Shown: piece by piece, positions 1-11,172 of the stretch | How the letters are laid out: each line of letters begins with the position of its first letter | Position numbering within the stretch: the first letter of the stretch is position 1 | Source of the DNA: Galeruca laticollis | Taxonomy: Eukaryota; Arthropoda; Insecta; Coleoptera; Chrysomelidae | Assembly (NCBI GenBank): GCA_963921935.1 | Contig: OY998179.1 | Coordinates: forward strand, 49,644,222 to 49,708,221 | Reading direction: 5' to 3' | Length of the DNA: 64,000 nucleotides | Notes under the pieces: model-generated | The model's database searches: none | Seen by the model: only the letters and a program-made list of their open reading frames with translations | Told to the model about the DNA's origin: nothing | Made by a program: the position numbers and the translations under genes

Positions 1-1164
1 ATAAAGTATGTATTTTAAAACAAGTATGGAATAATCGCATTTAAGTTATTTATACAAATTTATAATCAAAACAATATATTCGGGTTTATGAATCGGTATC
101 GATATATAAAGTAATTAGTGAGTTATTTAAATAATCACAAATAATGAATTTAAAATTCAAGCGCAAAAGAATACCTACTATTCTTTTGTTTATAGATACG
201 TTGTTAAACTATCTTCAAACATTGAATAATACCAAATATTATTTGTGACCGGGATTATTTATTAGTGAGTAGCTTTAAAAAAAAACAAATATTGATCAAT
301 GTATGGCAGGACAACGTCTGCCGGGTTTAACTAATTAAACGTTTCAATTGCATAGCTCGTATACTTTAGATTTTATTGATATCTAAAAAACCCCGATTTC
401 GTCACTGACTCACTTACTGTTAAGTTTATATTTTTTCTCTATTTTTTGTTATATTAAAAAAAAGGCAACAGTGGCAGTCGACTGCTGTCAACCTGTACTC
501 ATCGCTAAAGCAAACTTTTTTACCGACTTTCGAATGTATTTTGCAAGCCAGTTGTAAAAAAAAAGAAAGTTGTTATTATATGTCAGATACAGACAGAACG
601 TCACGAAATATGTATATGTCACGGTGAACTCATAAATAAAGTTATTTTGTAGAAAGTATTGGATTTTCGTCACGAATTTATATTCAATCATTCATATAAC
701 AGTTCCTTCATCCACACAGCCATTTATTTATTGCTCTCTTTGAGCTGGTCCTTCGCTTACAGCCGTTATAACAAAAAGTCAATCCACGATTTTAAATACT
801 TACTGATGGTCATCAAAATTCTTAGAGTACTTCCTGAAGTCCTAAAAGCTGAAATTTGGTATGTAAACTAGTACTAGTACAAAAACCACAAAAAAATTCT
901 AAAACTCGGAACTTTTACCCCCCAATTCCAACTAGGGGATGGAAGTTTGTATGAGACTTCCGCAAAGCAAACTGTGTTCCCGGCCAAGGCGATTATAGAA
1001 GTTTATAGACTTCTTATTAATACAATAAGAAATACGTGTTACAGGTTCTTAAAAAAATCATCCCTCAACCCCTTAAATTAGGTGATAGAAGTGTATATGG
1101 GGCTTTCATCAGGATTCAGAATATTACTACATTTTATACATATATTAGACGAATAATATTACTA
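1..1164. other. AT-rich non-coding flank
   Basis: No convincing gene, terminal repeat or RNA was recognised. The short open frames here have no family motif and an ordinary AT-rich composition, so they are treated as chance. Confidence 0.5.
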
Positions 1165-1689
1165 TAGGGGAACTTGGAGCTAAGCGGCCCCAAGGGGCAA
1201 AGTGGTTTTGTACAATAGTTCCTGTATCGTAAGGACGTCAGTGGGTGTCTTTACATACATCACTTCCCTAACGCACGTAGAGGTAATTAGTGTGCATTCG
1301 GTCGCCGTCGAGAATTCGAGCATGTTTTCCTGGCAATTCGAAAGTTTTGAATCACGTGTTTGTAATATTCCTCGGTAAGTAAAGTAGCAATTATGTTATA
1401 AATATAAATTGTTTGTTCAATATTCGACAAGTTTTAAATGGTATTTTATATATACTTAAAGTGTACGTACAGGGAATTGAAAGAAAACACATACTTTTTT
1501 TATGACTTCTAAAATAATGTTTTAGTGCATATTGGGGCAAAGTGGATTTCTCATCATGGGGCCCTAGCCACTTTGCCCCTATAATAGTAAATCTTTCTCT
1601 TTAACAAAATGTCACCAAAGAGTGGTTCTGAATAACATGAAAAATCAAAGTAACACAAATTATGCGACACATTTTTTATCCATTTCATG

Positions 1690-3312
1690 AAAAAAAATTC
1701 CAATGGCAGAAGACCAATTGGACGGCTTATTTCAGTAAAGTTTTTGCATCAGATTCAAAACAAAATCTAAATTTTCTTAAAGAAATGTTTTCATGTACGT
1801 TTTAGAAAAAAGTGTTTCATACAAAAGTTGTAGAACGTGTTAAGTTCTAAAACACAGGGCGCCATTTTGTTTCTACTGGGCCAACCTGGCCCGTTAACGA
1901 ACTCGTCCAAGATTTTGGCCGAACCAATTTTTGTAGCGAGTTTGGTTTCGATCCGTCAAAAAATGCGCCCTCTATCGTGCTTACAAATTCCGTTATAACA
2001 CATACAACCAAACTCGCTACAAAAATCGGTTAGGCCAAAATCTCGGACGAGTTTGTTAATGAGCCAAATCGACCCAGTAAAAACAAAATGGCGGCCTGTC
2101 AAAGTGGAAAAAAAAATCGTATTTCCTTTGTTTTTCATTTGACGCAAAAAAGTTACAAAGCTTTTTCATAGACCTTAATACGTTCTACAACTTTTATATT
2201 TAACATTTTTCTCTAAATCGTACATTAAAACATTTATTTAAGAAAATTCACAAATTTACTAGACATTTTTTTATTTTTTTGTTTTTGATTTGATGCCAAA
2301 ATGTTACTTTGGTTTTTTGTACATCTCAAAACATTCTATTACTTTTGTATCTAATTTTTTATTTTGGCTTTTATGCAAAAATGTTACTGAAATAAGCCTG
2401 TCCAATTGGTCCTGTGCCATTGGTATTTTTAGGCTTATTTCAGAATGAAATAGGGTTATTGTAGAGAGTAGCATGACGCGACTTCGGAAAAATTTCAATG
2501 CAGTTTTTCGTTTTGGTGTTCCTAGATGCCAAAATCACCCTCCGTTCCAAAGGTAGAGGGCGTATTTTTTGACGGATCGAAACCAAACTCGCTACAAAAA
2601 TCGTTTAGACCAAAATCTTGGACGAGTTCGTTAATGAGCCAAATCGGCCCAGTAAAAACAAAATGGCGGCCTGTCAAAGTTGAAAAAAAATCGTATTTCT
2701 TTTGTTTTTCATTTGACGCAAAAAAGTTACTGAGCTTTTTCATAGATCTTAACAGGGTCTACAACTTTTGTATTTAACATTTTTCTCTAAATCGTACATT
2801 GAAACATTAATTTAAGAAAATTCACAAATTATAACGGAATTTGTAAGCACGATAGAGGGCGTATTTCTTGACGGATCGAAACCAAACTCGCTACAAAAAT
2901 CGGTTAGGCCAAAATATTGGACGAGTTCGTTAATGAGCCAAATCGGCCCAGTAAAAACAAAATGGCGTCCTGTCAAAGTTGAAAAAAAATCGTATTTCCT
3001 TTGTTTTTCATTTGACGCAAAAAAGGTACTAAGCTTTTTTATTGATCTTAACACGTTCTACAACTTTTGTATTCAACATTTTTTCTCTAAATCGTACATT
3101 AAAACATTTATTTAAGAAAATTCACAAATTTACCAGACATTTTTTTCATTTTTTTGTTTTTGATTTGATGCCAGAATGTTACTTTGTTTTTTTGTACATC
3201 TCATAACATTCCATTACTTTTGTATCTAATTTTTTTATTTTGGTTTTTATGCAAACATGTTACTGAAATAAGCCTGTCCAATTGGTCCTGTGCCATTGGG
3301 ATTTTTTTAGGA
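1690..3312. repeat. Foldback-like composite repeat R inside element Q
   Basis: The ends are inverted copies of CCAATGGCACAGGACCAATT followed by a GGCTTATTTCAGTAA tail (about 1699-1735 and 3262-3300), and a third copy of the right end lies internally at about 2383-2424. Between them a module of about 300 bp occurs as direct copies near 1990-2260, 2555-2830 and 2865-3140. A partial inverted copy at about 1830-1985 faces the first direct copy. The repeated open frames in this stretch are just this module read in different copies. I see no transposase. It looks like a non-autonomous foldback or MITE array that grew by internal duplication. Confidence 0.7.
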
Positions 3313-3376
3313 TATATCAGTAATGGTGCGTAACTATAAACGCAAAACCTAGCAGCACTCTTGGTCGGAGGAGAGT

Positions 3377-5301
3377 ATGACAGCAGCCATACGCGACGTA
3401 ACAAATAAAATACTTAGTGCAAAAAAGGCGGCAAGTCAATACCATGTTCCTTTGACAACACTACGAAGACTAGTCAAGTTAGGCAAGGAACCAAAAGCAG
3501 CTTCAAAAAAATCTTTAGGGCGATTTAGACCTGTTTTTTCGGCAAATCAAGAAAAAGAACTGGCGGATTTCATCTTCGACATGGAAAGTAGGCTACTCGG
3601 CCTCGGCACATGAGAATTGAGGCACCTTGCCTTCCAGTTTGCAGAAAAAAAATAAAATTGCTCATACCTTTAATGCGACCAAAGGTCTCGCAGGGCTGGA
3701 TTGGATTTATGGGTTTTTAAACAGAAACAAAAATATTTCTCTAAGGTTGCCAGAATATACGTCGGTAGCTAGAGCTTCCTCTTTTTATAAATATATTGTG
3801 GATTCATTCTTTGCTCTTCTAAGAGAAATGCTTGAGAAAAATGAATTCACACCCAGTAGAATTTAATTTTTAATTGCGACGAAACAGGTATTTCTACAGT
3901 ACCAAATAAGCCATCCAGAATATTCTCCATGAAAGGAAAAAAAAAACAAGTGGGTAGTCTATCTTCGGCTGAAAGAGGCACCTTAACTATAGGAGAAATT
4001 TGCTTCAATGCTGTTGAGTTCTACATTCCTCCACTACTAATTTTCCCGCCAGTGAGAAAATGACCAGCCCGAGAGCATGGACTTCCACAGAATCTATAGT
4101 TGAGTATCATCAGTCGGGTGGATGCAAAGTGACATATTTTCTGAGATTTGGTTTGTTCATTTCTTGAAGTATACTAAACCCACCGAGACTGATCCGGTAT
4201 TACTGATCTTTAACGTGCATGCAACCCATACGAAAAATTTGAATTTGGTTGAAAAGGCAAGAGCAAATCATGTGCACATAGTTGTAATACCGCCCCATAC
4301 ATCCCACTGGCTACAGCCTCTAGATGTCGCCTTTATGTTTCCTCTTAATACTTACTATGAACAAGAATCGAAGTCGGGAAACTTTTTGGCAACACCTTTA
4401 AACGAGCTGCAGCTGCACAAAACACTATTAGTGGTTTCAAAGCGACTGGAATTTATTCTTACAATCCCAATGTATTTCCAGACGATTTATTCAAACCAGC
4501 AGAAACTACACAGACAGAGTACTTGAGGAAGAACGCCCAAAATATCCACAACAGCTTGACCCGGATGACAATGGGCTTGATGATATAAATCAGTCACCAC
4601 AACCAGGGCCCTCTACGGCTAGAACCTCATCTCCTATAGTCCACTCGGTTCAAGCTGGAAACTCACAAGCTACATGCCCTGTTTCACATGGAAAAATAAC
4701 TGAAAATATGTACTATACGCCACAAGACATTTTAGCTTTACCAAGTCAAACAAAAGCTCCCAAAAGAAAAAGAAGAAGGGAAAAAACTATGATGCTAAGC
4801 CCCAATTATGAAGAGTTGAAGGCTACATCAGAAAATAAAATACCAAAAAACAAGAAAAAAAGGGTTAAAAGAAATTTGTAAAAAACCAAAAAGGCAAAGA
4901 TAGAGAAAACAACAGACGAGGAGGAAGATACATCGTTAGAGAGTTCAGCTGAAGTAGAGTTATTAAACTCAGATGATTCAGATAGCGATTTCGAATTTTA
5001 TTCCAAGTCAAAGAATTTTGATATAGAAAAAGTTGAAATAAAAAATTTAAATAATAATGATTTTATATTGACTGTACTAACATCTGACAAAATGTCAATC
5101 AAACAATTTCTTGCGCAAATAATAACCATTGAAAAAACATTTGAAACTAAGATTATTGTTTCGTTCCTGCGACAATATAGACAATCAAGAGACGTCTTTG
5201 TTTTTTCTGAAACAAAAGATGTTAATGAAGTTTTTTTGCACGAAATATTGGGGAAAGCTAACATGGAATTTTTAAGATATGGAAAAATTAAGGTTTTTTA
5301 A
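3377..5301 (+). pseudogene. CENP-B/pogo-type transposase, broken
   Basis: The order of pieces matches a pogo/jerky-type transposase. A pipsqueak-like helix-turn-helix containing AKKAASQYHVPLTTLRR is followed by a Tc5/CENP-B HTH segment (3627-3866). The DDE_1 catalytic domain begins with NCDETG at 3873-3890 and continues through LLIFNVHATHT (4199-4231) to HTSHWLQPLD (about 4290-4327). A long charged linker and a C-terminal domain (5068-5301) follow. In the second catalytic block the usual Asp is replaced by Asn (FNVH), so chemistry should be lost even apart from the frameshifts near 3612, 3866, 4060 and 4526 and the stop near 4880. A functional protein would mediate cut-and-paste transposition of Q. 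It is clearly dead. Family assignment is from motif recognition. Confidence 0.8.
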
Positions 5302-5748
5302 TAATTTTTTAACACGTTTTAGTATTATTTTTGGTAGGTTTTTCATTTTTACTTTTTAAATTTTGTATCATTGTTGTTTGTTAACTTTTTTGTGATACAA
5401 ACTGAAAATATATGTCAAAATTTAGTTTTAGTAGGGTTCGTTAAAACGGGAAGTATTTCGGTTCTTTTTAATAAATGTTTGTTTATAAAAACCGTTTCTT
5501 TGCATTAAATCCTTTTCATATCCGCTCATATCCACTTTGCCCCATATATGGAGCAAAGCGGATATTTTGCAATAACTCACTTTTTTCACTATTTTTTCTT
5601 AGTACGAATCTAGAACAACTAGATATCTTGGAAATGTATAGTCTAATCATACAAGAAGAGATCTTAACCATCCAGAATGCATTCCGAGTTATTAAAAAAT
5701 ATTTGTAATTTTTTTTTGTTAAGGTGGCCACTTTGTCCCAAGTTCCCC

Positions 5749-6123
5749 TACTTATCTATTTCTACAGCAGGCTTAGAAAAAACTATAGTTATTAAAGAAA
5801 GAGTGAAAATAATGTTTAATCGAAATATAGACTACTACAAACAGTTGTGAGAATATTCCATTATTAAACCACACAGTACATATTACAAATAATGATTTAT
5901 AAAATTAAACACTTTTGATGTACAAATTAATGTGTTGGCGTTTTAGTTTGGGTAGTTTGGTTAATTTGTTGGTTAAATATCAATACACATGAACAAAACT
6001 AGAAAGTTGCTATTATCAAAATAAAAAAAACATTATTAAAAAAATTTTAATGTCTTACTTATTGTACATACTTTTATATCAACTTAAAAATTCGATACCC
6101 TAAATCACATACTAATTATTGTC
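5749..6123. other. Non-coding spacer
   Basis: AT-rich sequence between element Q and the PRR15-like ORF, on the 3' side of that ORF. No terminal repeats or coding signal seen. Confidence 0.4.
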
Positions 6124-6390
6124 CTACGTATCAGTCTTTTGCAAATGTTCAGTCTGTTTATTGTCACCATCAGAATTAATATTGAAATGGTCAGTCACGG
6201 CTACTTGTTTTCTCTTCTTTTCCTTCAATCTGCCACTTTTAGACAACGAAAGTTTTCTTACAAATGCACCATCTGGTATAGATTCGTTATGATTTTGAAA
6301 TTCTCCATTTTGATTATATCTAATCTCACTAACTTCAGGTTTCTGTTTTTTATTCTTACTGCCACCAAATAAATTTGACAAAAACGACAT
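6124..6390 (-). CDS. Small basic protein, PRR15-like (candidate host gene)
   Basis: An 88-codon ORF starts MSFLSNLFGGSKNKK and has a central block FVRKLSLSKSGRLKEKKRK (about residues 43-61). Vertebrate PRR15/PRR15L proteins also begin with a short hydrophobic/aromatic and Lys-rich segment, and they share a core of the form K(I/L)S(R/K)SGR(F/L)KEK(R/K). That is what suggests the family, whose molecular role is poorly known. The protein is small and basic, with no signal peptide or membrane segment. The start has a reasonable context (GAAATGTC on the minus strand) and no alternative in-frame Met follows soon. It lies between two unrelated transposons and belongs to neither by its borders. It could be a lone exon or a retrocopy. 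It is not Snf7/CHMP4, whose start it superficially resembles. Confidence 0.5.
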   Translation of the reverse strand: MSFLSNLFGGSKNKKQKPEVSEIRYNQNGEFQNHNESIPDGAFVRKLSLSKSGRLKEKKRKQVAVTDHFNINSDGDNKQTEHLQKTDT

Positions 6391-6761
6391 TTCTAAATTG
6401 TTCCAGTTATCAGAACAATAGGTATGTAGGTGTTTTGATGCGCAAACAAGATACTAATAAATTGAATGGCTTAAAATACTGATAAAGTGCAAATCTGATA
6501 TCTGCATGTATTTAAGATAAGGACAATATTTGGATAAGCCTGATCATTATATTATGCTATTAGCAAAATTTTATTTATTTTAAACAATGTACGTTTTAAA
6601 GTACATGCAGTGGCGTACAGTTGCTTTTAATTTTATAATTTTGCTATTTGCAAACGCTGATTAGGTCCTAAATGGTATACAACATATACGTTGAGAATCG
6701 AGAAGAATAATGTTATTTTTTAAAAGAAACTAACTGTTTCTAAATAATTCTACAATACACA
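6391..6761. other. Presumed 5' flank of the PRR15-like ORF
   Basis: AT-rich, no ORF. It would contain the promoter and 5' UTR of the minus-strand ORF if that is a real gene. It ends at the GTAT target duplication of gypsy element E. Confidence 0.3.
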
Positions 6762-6765
6762 GTAT

Positions 6766-6941
6766 TGCTACAACTTTCACAACTTTATTCAATACTCGGC
6801 AAAATACAATACTATTTTTTAACAATTCAACTTATTAACACATCAAACTATTGACACACTGACTCTGCCACAACTGATCTCTATTTATATATAAAAAGAA
6901 CTTTCCAGAAAGAACTAGAATTTTCTATAACATACTAGTAC
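6766..6941 (-). repeat. 3' LTR of E, first piece
   Basis: Matches 21390-21545 of the other LTR over most of its length (e.g. CTCTGCCACAACTGATCTCT). The outermost 30-40 bp, beginning TGCTACAACTTTC, are missing from the 5' LTR copy. Interrupted at 6941 by element F. Confidence 0.85.
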
Positions 6942-8420
6942 CAAAGATTAAAAAAGATACGAAAGCTTGACAGAGAACAGTAAAAAGAGAGAGAGATGGG
7001 TAGGCATACACCCATTTAAATGTCCATCGTCATATGTCGACTCCGTTCGGGCTGCTTCGCGAAATTTTTCAACAGGGTTGTCAATTTGCATAATATTTCC
7101 TTCAATTTACGATCATAGGTCAAATATTTTATAAGCATTATTTTTAAGTGTGATAGTTATACAGATACAAATATTCGACAATTACTTGTTTTAAATCAAT
7201 TTTATTGACATTAAAAGAATTATACAATTAAAAAGATTATAATCTATAAAAATCATACCATAAATATATACTTTTTTCACAAACCATATCTTTGGCAACC
7301 ATGCACAATAACGGTGACTGCACGTGACGGCTTGGCTCAAAATACATAACGCCATTTTTGTTTGCTTCATTGTTTGAAGGTGTTCAATCGGCGATATTAA
7401 TTGTGTTATTTGACTAATCGATTGTGCGTTGTAGTAATATTACCTATAAAAATATAGTGGTATAGACTATTATTCTTATAAAATGAATAAACATCACGGC
7501 GGAGTGTATTGTTCATACAGAGACTGTCCAAATAAATTTAGCAATAGAGATTTTAAGTTCCAGCCAAAGAAAAATGGTAAACTGTCTATTTTACTAAATT
7601 TATAATCAATAAATCAATTTTTATATAAAATTGTTAATAATCTTATTGATTCCAGCGAGATTACCTGCCTTGCTTAATTTAATATCCCGGCCTATTATAT
7701 AAGAAGTTTTTGATATTAACTTTAGTGCTACAAATTATTATCAAAATTCTTCCTTGCATAGGTGTTGTAAATCCTTCAACTCAGTCTATAACCATGTTGA
7801 TATTGATATATTCCATGACAAATTGTTTACTTTTTATAATAAGCTGAAAAAGATGTATCTTAATAACAAAATTATGTCTTAATTTCGTAGTTTTTAGTAA
7901 TTTCGTAGTTTTTAGTTACAATAGTTACAATTATCAATTTATACTGTATAATTGATATGTTAGTGAATACTGTGCTCGTCCCGTTTGTATTTCCTTTGAT
8001 AAATGATAAATTAAGAATTATTTGCACTTTGGAATTTGGTTGATTTTTGTAATGATTTGTGTTATCTAAAAATGTATTTATTAATTAATCTCCCAAGAGT
8101 AATGACTATTTATAACAAAACATAAGAATGTACAAATAGGTAGTAAATAAATACATAAATATATATTCGATTATGGTTATTGTTTAAATTCATGGCGCAA
8201 TTTTAAAGATTTAGTGGAAATTTCCGAAAAAACTAGATCCGGCATTGGAAATTGTTATTGTCCCCGAGTCAACTTTGCAATTTGGTAAGAAATTCAGAAA
8301 ATATTTTAAACTGGCAACATCGCGGCCATACCGAGTTAAAGGTCCGAGGTCATTGAAGACGGAGTTGAAAATCGTTTGATGTTTTACCGGGATTCGTATC
8401 TGTTCTCTCTCTAATCTGTG
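6942..8420 (+). mobile_element. THAP-exon TIR element F (P-like, internally deleted)
   Basis: Begins CAAAGATTAAAAAAGATACG at 6942 and ends with the reverse complement of CACAGATTAGAGAG at 8420. The flanks are (A/G)CTAGTAC (6934-6941 and 8420/8421-8427), an 8-bp duplication with one mismatch. The other LTR of E runs through this site uninterrupted. Terminal CA and an 8-bp duplication fit the P superfamily (hAT is the alternative), and the only coding trace is a THAP-like first exon at 7483-7576. At about 1.5 kb with no DDE domain it is a non-autonomous deletion derivative. Confidence 0.75.
7483..7576 (+). pseudogene. THAP zinc-finger first exon in element F
   Basis: ATG opens 31 codons with C-x4-C spacing (YCSYRDCPNKFSN) followed by basic residues and FKFQPKK. 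It then meets a good splice donor (G|GTAAAC at 7577). The pattern is the start of a C2CH THAP DNA-binding domain: the first two Cys ligands are present, and the Cys/His half would lie on the next exon. THAP domains sit at the N terminus of P-element transposases and THAP9-type proteins. No downstream exon was recognised before the element ends at 8420, so this is an orphan exon. Without the second half of the finger the assignment is tentative. Confidence 0.5.
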
Positions 8421-8447
8421 CTAGTACGTCAATATGGAACACAATAG
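8421..8447 (-). repeat. 3' LTR of E, second piece
   Basis: Twenty-odd bases (ACGTCAATATGGAACACAATAG) match 21541-21563 of the intact LTR, isolated between elements F and B. It is the clearest proof that F and B are both insertions into the same LTR. Confidence 0.85.
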
Positions 8448-9097
8448 CATAGATAAATACTTTTAATACGGGGAAGAATGGAATCTCCTGTACTAAGTCC
8501 GAAGCCACAGAGTTTTGTCGACTGCTGCGCCATCTATTGTGATGGAAGGTTACTATTCACCAACGGGGAAAAAATATAGGAAGAGACCTGCATGATTAGT
8601 CACAGTTTACTAGCTACTACTAGATGGCAAGCCAAGCAAATACTGAAGGTTTTTTAAATGATGCCTATATTGTTTTTTCTTAAATAAACAAATAAAAACA
8701 GTTACACAAAGTTTAAACACTTTTTGAAACAACCTGTTATTTTCTTTTGGCTTAAAAGTAGGATACCTTGCTTCAAAAAGCTGTTTAAAGCTTTTATCCG
8801 TTTTTATTAACCAGGATAGTTTATTAAAAGACCAATGTCGACAAATAGTTTCAAAAGTTTAATATAAAATAGTACAGGTTTCTTCTCAAAAGTTGAGCCA
8901 CTTTATTTTTTGTGGTAGTTGAGGTAGGTAAAGCATTTGTCATCCAAGGGGCGATCTTCGTGTTTTTTATTTTACATTTTTTTGTATATGTACAGTTGTC
9001 TATATATTTTTGAAGTATTTCAATGAAAGTATTTGTTGCATAGTTAGGATATGGATTCAAGTATAAGAAATCCCAAGATTTTTGTGTGATTGTATTT

Positions 9098-9441
9098 TTA
9101 AGTTTTGTTTAATCTATTTATTTCATTATTCCCCGTTCCTTGGGGCATTTGGTCTTTTCCAGTACTATCTGTGGTATTGTTGAGAAATGATCTGTAATGT
9201 CTGTTTGCAATACTAGGGACAGTATTTGATCGAGTACGTTGAATTTGGATTTTAAAACTATGCGTCGAATGTCGAATTACTGGAATTTTTTCATATAAAG
9301 TTTTCACTTTATTTTCAAACGATGTTACTTGCAGGTTACTCGGAATTCTTTGTGTTTTCAAGAGAGTGCCAACGCTTTCAATTAAAGTGTTGATTTTTAA
9401 ATTTAATTGAAATATTTCATCTATCATCAACCTTTTAAATT
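9098..9441 (-). CDS. Last exon of the element-B gene (unknown function), copy 1
   Basis: Follows a TTTTAG acceptor (9442-9443) and stays open for about 114 codons to a stop at 9098. It reads through LMIDEIFQLNLKINTLIESV, a heptad-like amphipathic stretch, and then a basic segment with IPVIRHSTHSFKIQ. Copy 2 has the same exon at 39482-39698, shortened by a stop. Upstream segments conserved in both copies (9504-9590, 9730-9855, 9905-10110) look like further exons. They include Ser-rich and Lys/Arg-rich blocks, but each contains at least one stop or frame break in one or both copies. I do not recognise the protein. It might be a captured host gene or the non-catalytic part of the element's own gene. 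Confidence 0.4.
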
Positions 9442-10253
9442 CTAAAATAAATTTAAAATATAATTAAATATAAAAATTAATTAAAATTATTTAGTTTAGT
9501 CACCTTGATCATCAAGTGTATCTATTTGTGATGATGATTTATCTCTTTTGTGAAGTGTTCATCTGATTCCACTGCCACAAGGTTTTGACTCTAAAGAAAT
9601 TAAAAAAAGGTACATTATAAAATTAAGTATTTTTATACTAAAAGTCAAATTTAATATGCAAACTTTACGTTAATATAAATTATGATTTAACTTAAGAAAC
9701 AAATTACCTCTAGGAACTGCTAATCTCGCCATATCATTTGATTCTTTATTCTCAAAGGAAATTCCTTCAGCTTCAGACCTCATAGTTTCGGCAATAGATT
9801 CCACTTGAATCTCTGAAGAAGTACTACCCGATTTATAGTTTTATACAATACTGAAAAATATATTATTTGCACAAAACATTCTTATTAATTTCTCTAAATA
9901 CTTACAATTTGTTTGTGGTGTAGGTTTAAAAACAGAATAAATGTTACGATTTAATGAGGGACTCTCGTCTGAATCAGAACTAGAGTGATGGGACATATAC
10001 CTTGTATTTTTTTTTCGTATCCTTGATCCCCGTCCTTTTTAAATATCGGAACTAGACGAAAGGTCTGTTGTAATTGAAGCCTTTTTGGCTTTTCTTTGTG
10101 CTACAGTAAAGACATCTACAAGTTAAAAATTTATTTCTATTTAAAAAATGACAAATACAATAAAACTTTGTCGAAGTCTCTAATATACTGATCCATTTGT
10201 TATTGTTTTACTCCTGACATTTTGATGTATTACTTTGACGGTATTACAGCTAT

Positions 10254-11071
10254 GGAGGGTAGAACTAAGGAGGACCAACTCAGTGTATGAAAAAGTGTCC
10301 GCTGACAGGGAGCAAATTAAGGTGGCGCCACAGTAGCAAGTGGAAAGATTTTAAAAACAGCGCCATAAATTATTAGAGTAGGATAGGGATCGAGACCGAA
10401 CTCGGTTTTATATAATTATATAAGTTACAAACTAGCAATTGAAAAAATAATACACTTTATTCAGTTGATATTTGACAGTTTTGAATAATGTTTATAACTC
10501 ATCAATAATGATGACAAAAATGTTTCAAACAATTAGCACTTTTTAAGTTTGTTAATTAATTTTTATGATAATGATTCAATTATTATAAAAAATGAATAAT
10601 TGTTTTATATTTCTTAACTTCAGTATTGTAAAATAATAAATAAAAATTTGTTATACGTACTGTTGGTCGAAAAAAAGACAGAGGTTGAGACGCAACAGTT
10701 GCTTTATTTTTTAATTTTCGCCCACTTGGACAACTTTTCACTGAACAAAGCTTTCCCATTGTTTCTATTTTTTTTCCTCTTTGAATTTACAACTACAAAA
10801 TCGTAATAATAATAATAAAAAATGTATCTACTAAAGTTTATAAAAATTGAATCACTATCCAGGTTAGTTCAGCAGTTTTATAGGTTCTATTTACTAATCA
10901 ACACTTGACTACGTAAAACTCAGCGCACTTCACTCCGTTTACAACTGCTAATTTCCACTTGCTACACTAGCGTTATTGTGGTCGATTATTGTACTGTAAT
11001 TTGCTGCTTACAGCTGGACACTTTTTCAACTTTTCCCCTATACAAGACGGTCCTCCTTAGTTCTACCCTCC
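10254..11071 (-). mobile_element. TIR element C inside element B copy 1
   Basis: Both ends carry GGAGGGTAGAACTAAGGAGG plus ACC, inverted, at 10254 and 11071. The similarity continues imperfectly for about 100 bp (AAAAAGTGTCC, AGCAAATTA, TAGCAAGTGGAAA). Copy 2 of element B has neither C nor about 30 bp on each side of it, so the target duplication could not be fixed. The only coding trace is a THAP-like exon (10661-10759). Confidence 0.65.
10661..10759 (-). pseudogene. THAP zinc-finger first exon in element C
   Basis: ATG at 10759 opens 33 codons: MGKLCSVKSCPSGRKLKNKA, then SQPLSFFRPT. It ends at a consensus donor (ACA|GTACGT). C-x4-C followed by a basic loop and an aromatic Ser-Phe-Phe-Arg-Pro is the usual first half of a C2CH THAP finger. 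It lies within the TIR-bounded element C, on the same strand as the element-B gene. It could be the true first exon of the B gene if the C borders are actually internal and copy 2 has lost this part. No second half of the finger is visible nearby. Confidence 0.5.
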
Positions 11072-11172
11072 ATAATTACAGCAATCAGTAAAATAAAGTT
11101 CGTTAGTAACCTTCCAAGCGAATAGATGGCGTTAAAAATGCAGTTTAGCAGTGGCTATAAAAGATCGCAGGG

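Larger units (their letters stand above)
1167..5748 (+). mobile_element. Degenerate pogo/CENP-B-like DNA transposon (element Q)
   Basis: The left end starts GGGGAACTTGG at 1167 and the right end is its reverse complement at 5738-5748. Both ends abut TA (1165-1166 and 5749-5750), the target duplication expected of the Tc1/mariner-pogo superfamily. A subterminal motif related to GGGGCAAAGTGG recurs in both orientations near 1194, 1535, 1572, 5533, 5550 and 5724, plausibly transposase-binding sites. The interior holds a broken CENP-B-type transposase (3377-5301) and a second repeat inserted upstream of it (about 1690-3312). The roughly 4.6-kb length is inflated by that insertion. The superfamily call rests on the transposase plus the TA duplication; the exact family is not known. 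Confidence 0.8.
8448..11172 (-). mobile_element. P-like element B, copy 1
   Basis: The end CATAGATAAATACTTTTAAT at 8448 and the other end, reverse complement of CCCTGCGATCTTTTATAGCC near 11172, recur as the ends of copy 2 (36756-40579). In copy 2 the termini read CATG/CATA with a clean 8-bp duplication. Copy 1 sits in the E LTR at ACACAATAG; its inner junction has lost a few bases (CAATAA remains at 11173-11178). Terminal CAT(G/A) with 8-bp duplication fits the P superfamily. Shared open segments at 9098-9441 and 9660-10135 suggest a multi-exon gene on the minus strand, but no catalytic domain was found. Element C is inserted near the 5' end. Confidence 0.75.

Noticed and set aside
2522..3054. 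Several overlapping ORFs sharing FFSTLTGRHFVFTGPIWLIN
   Set aside because: They are the same non-coding repeat module of R read in different copies; no protein-like conservation independent of the DNA repeat.
6124..6390. N terminus MSFLSNLFGG as Snf7/CHMP4
   Set aside because: The following residues lack the ESCRT-III helical core; the SGRLKEK block fits PRR15 better.
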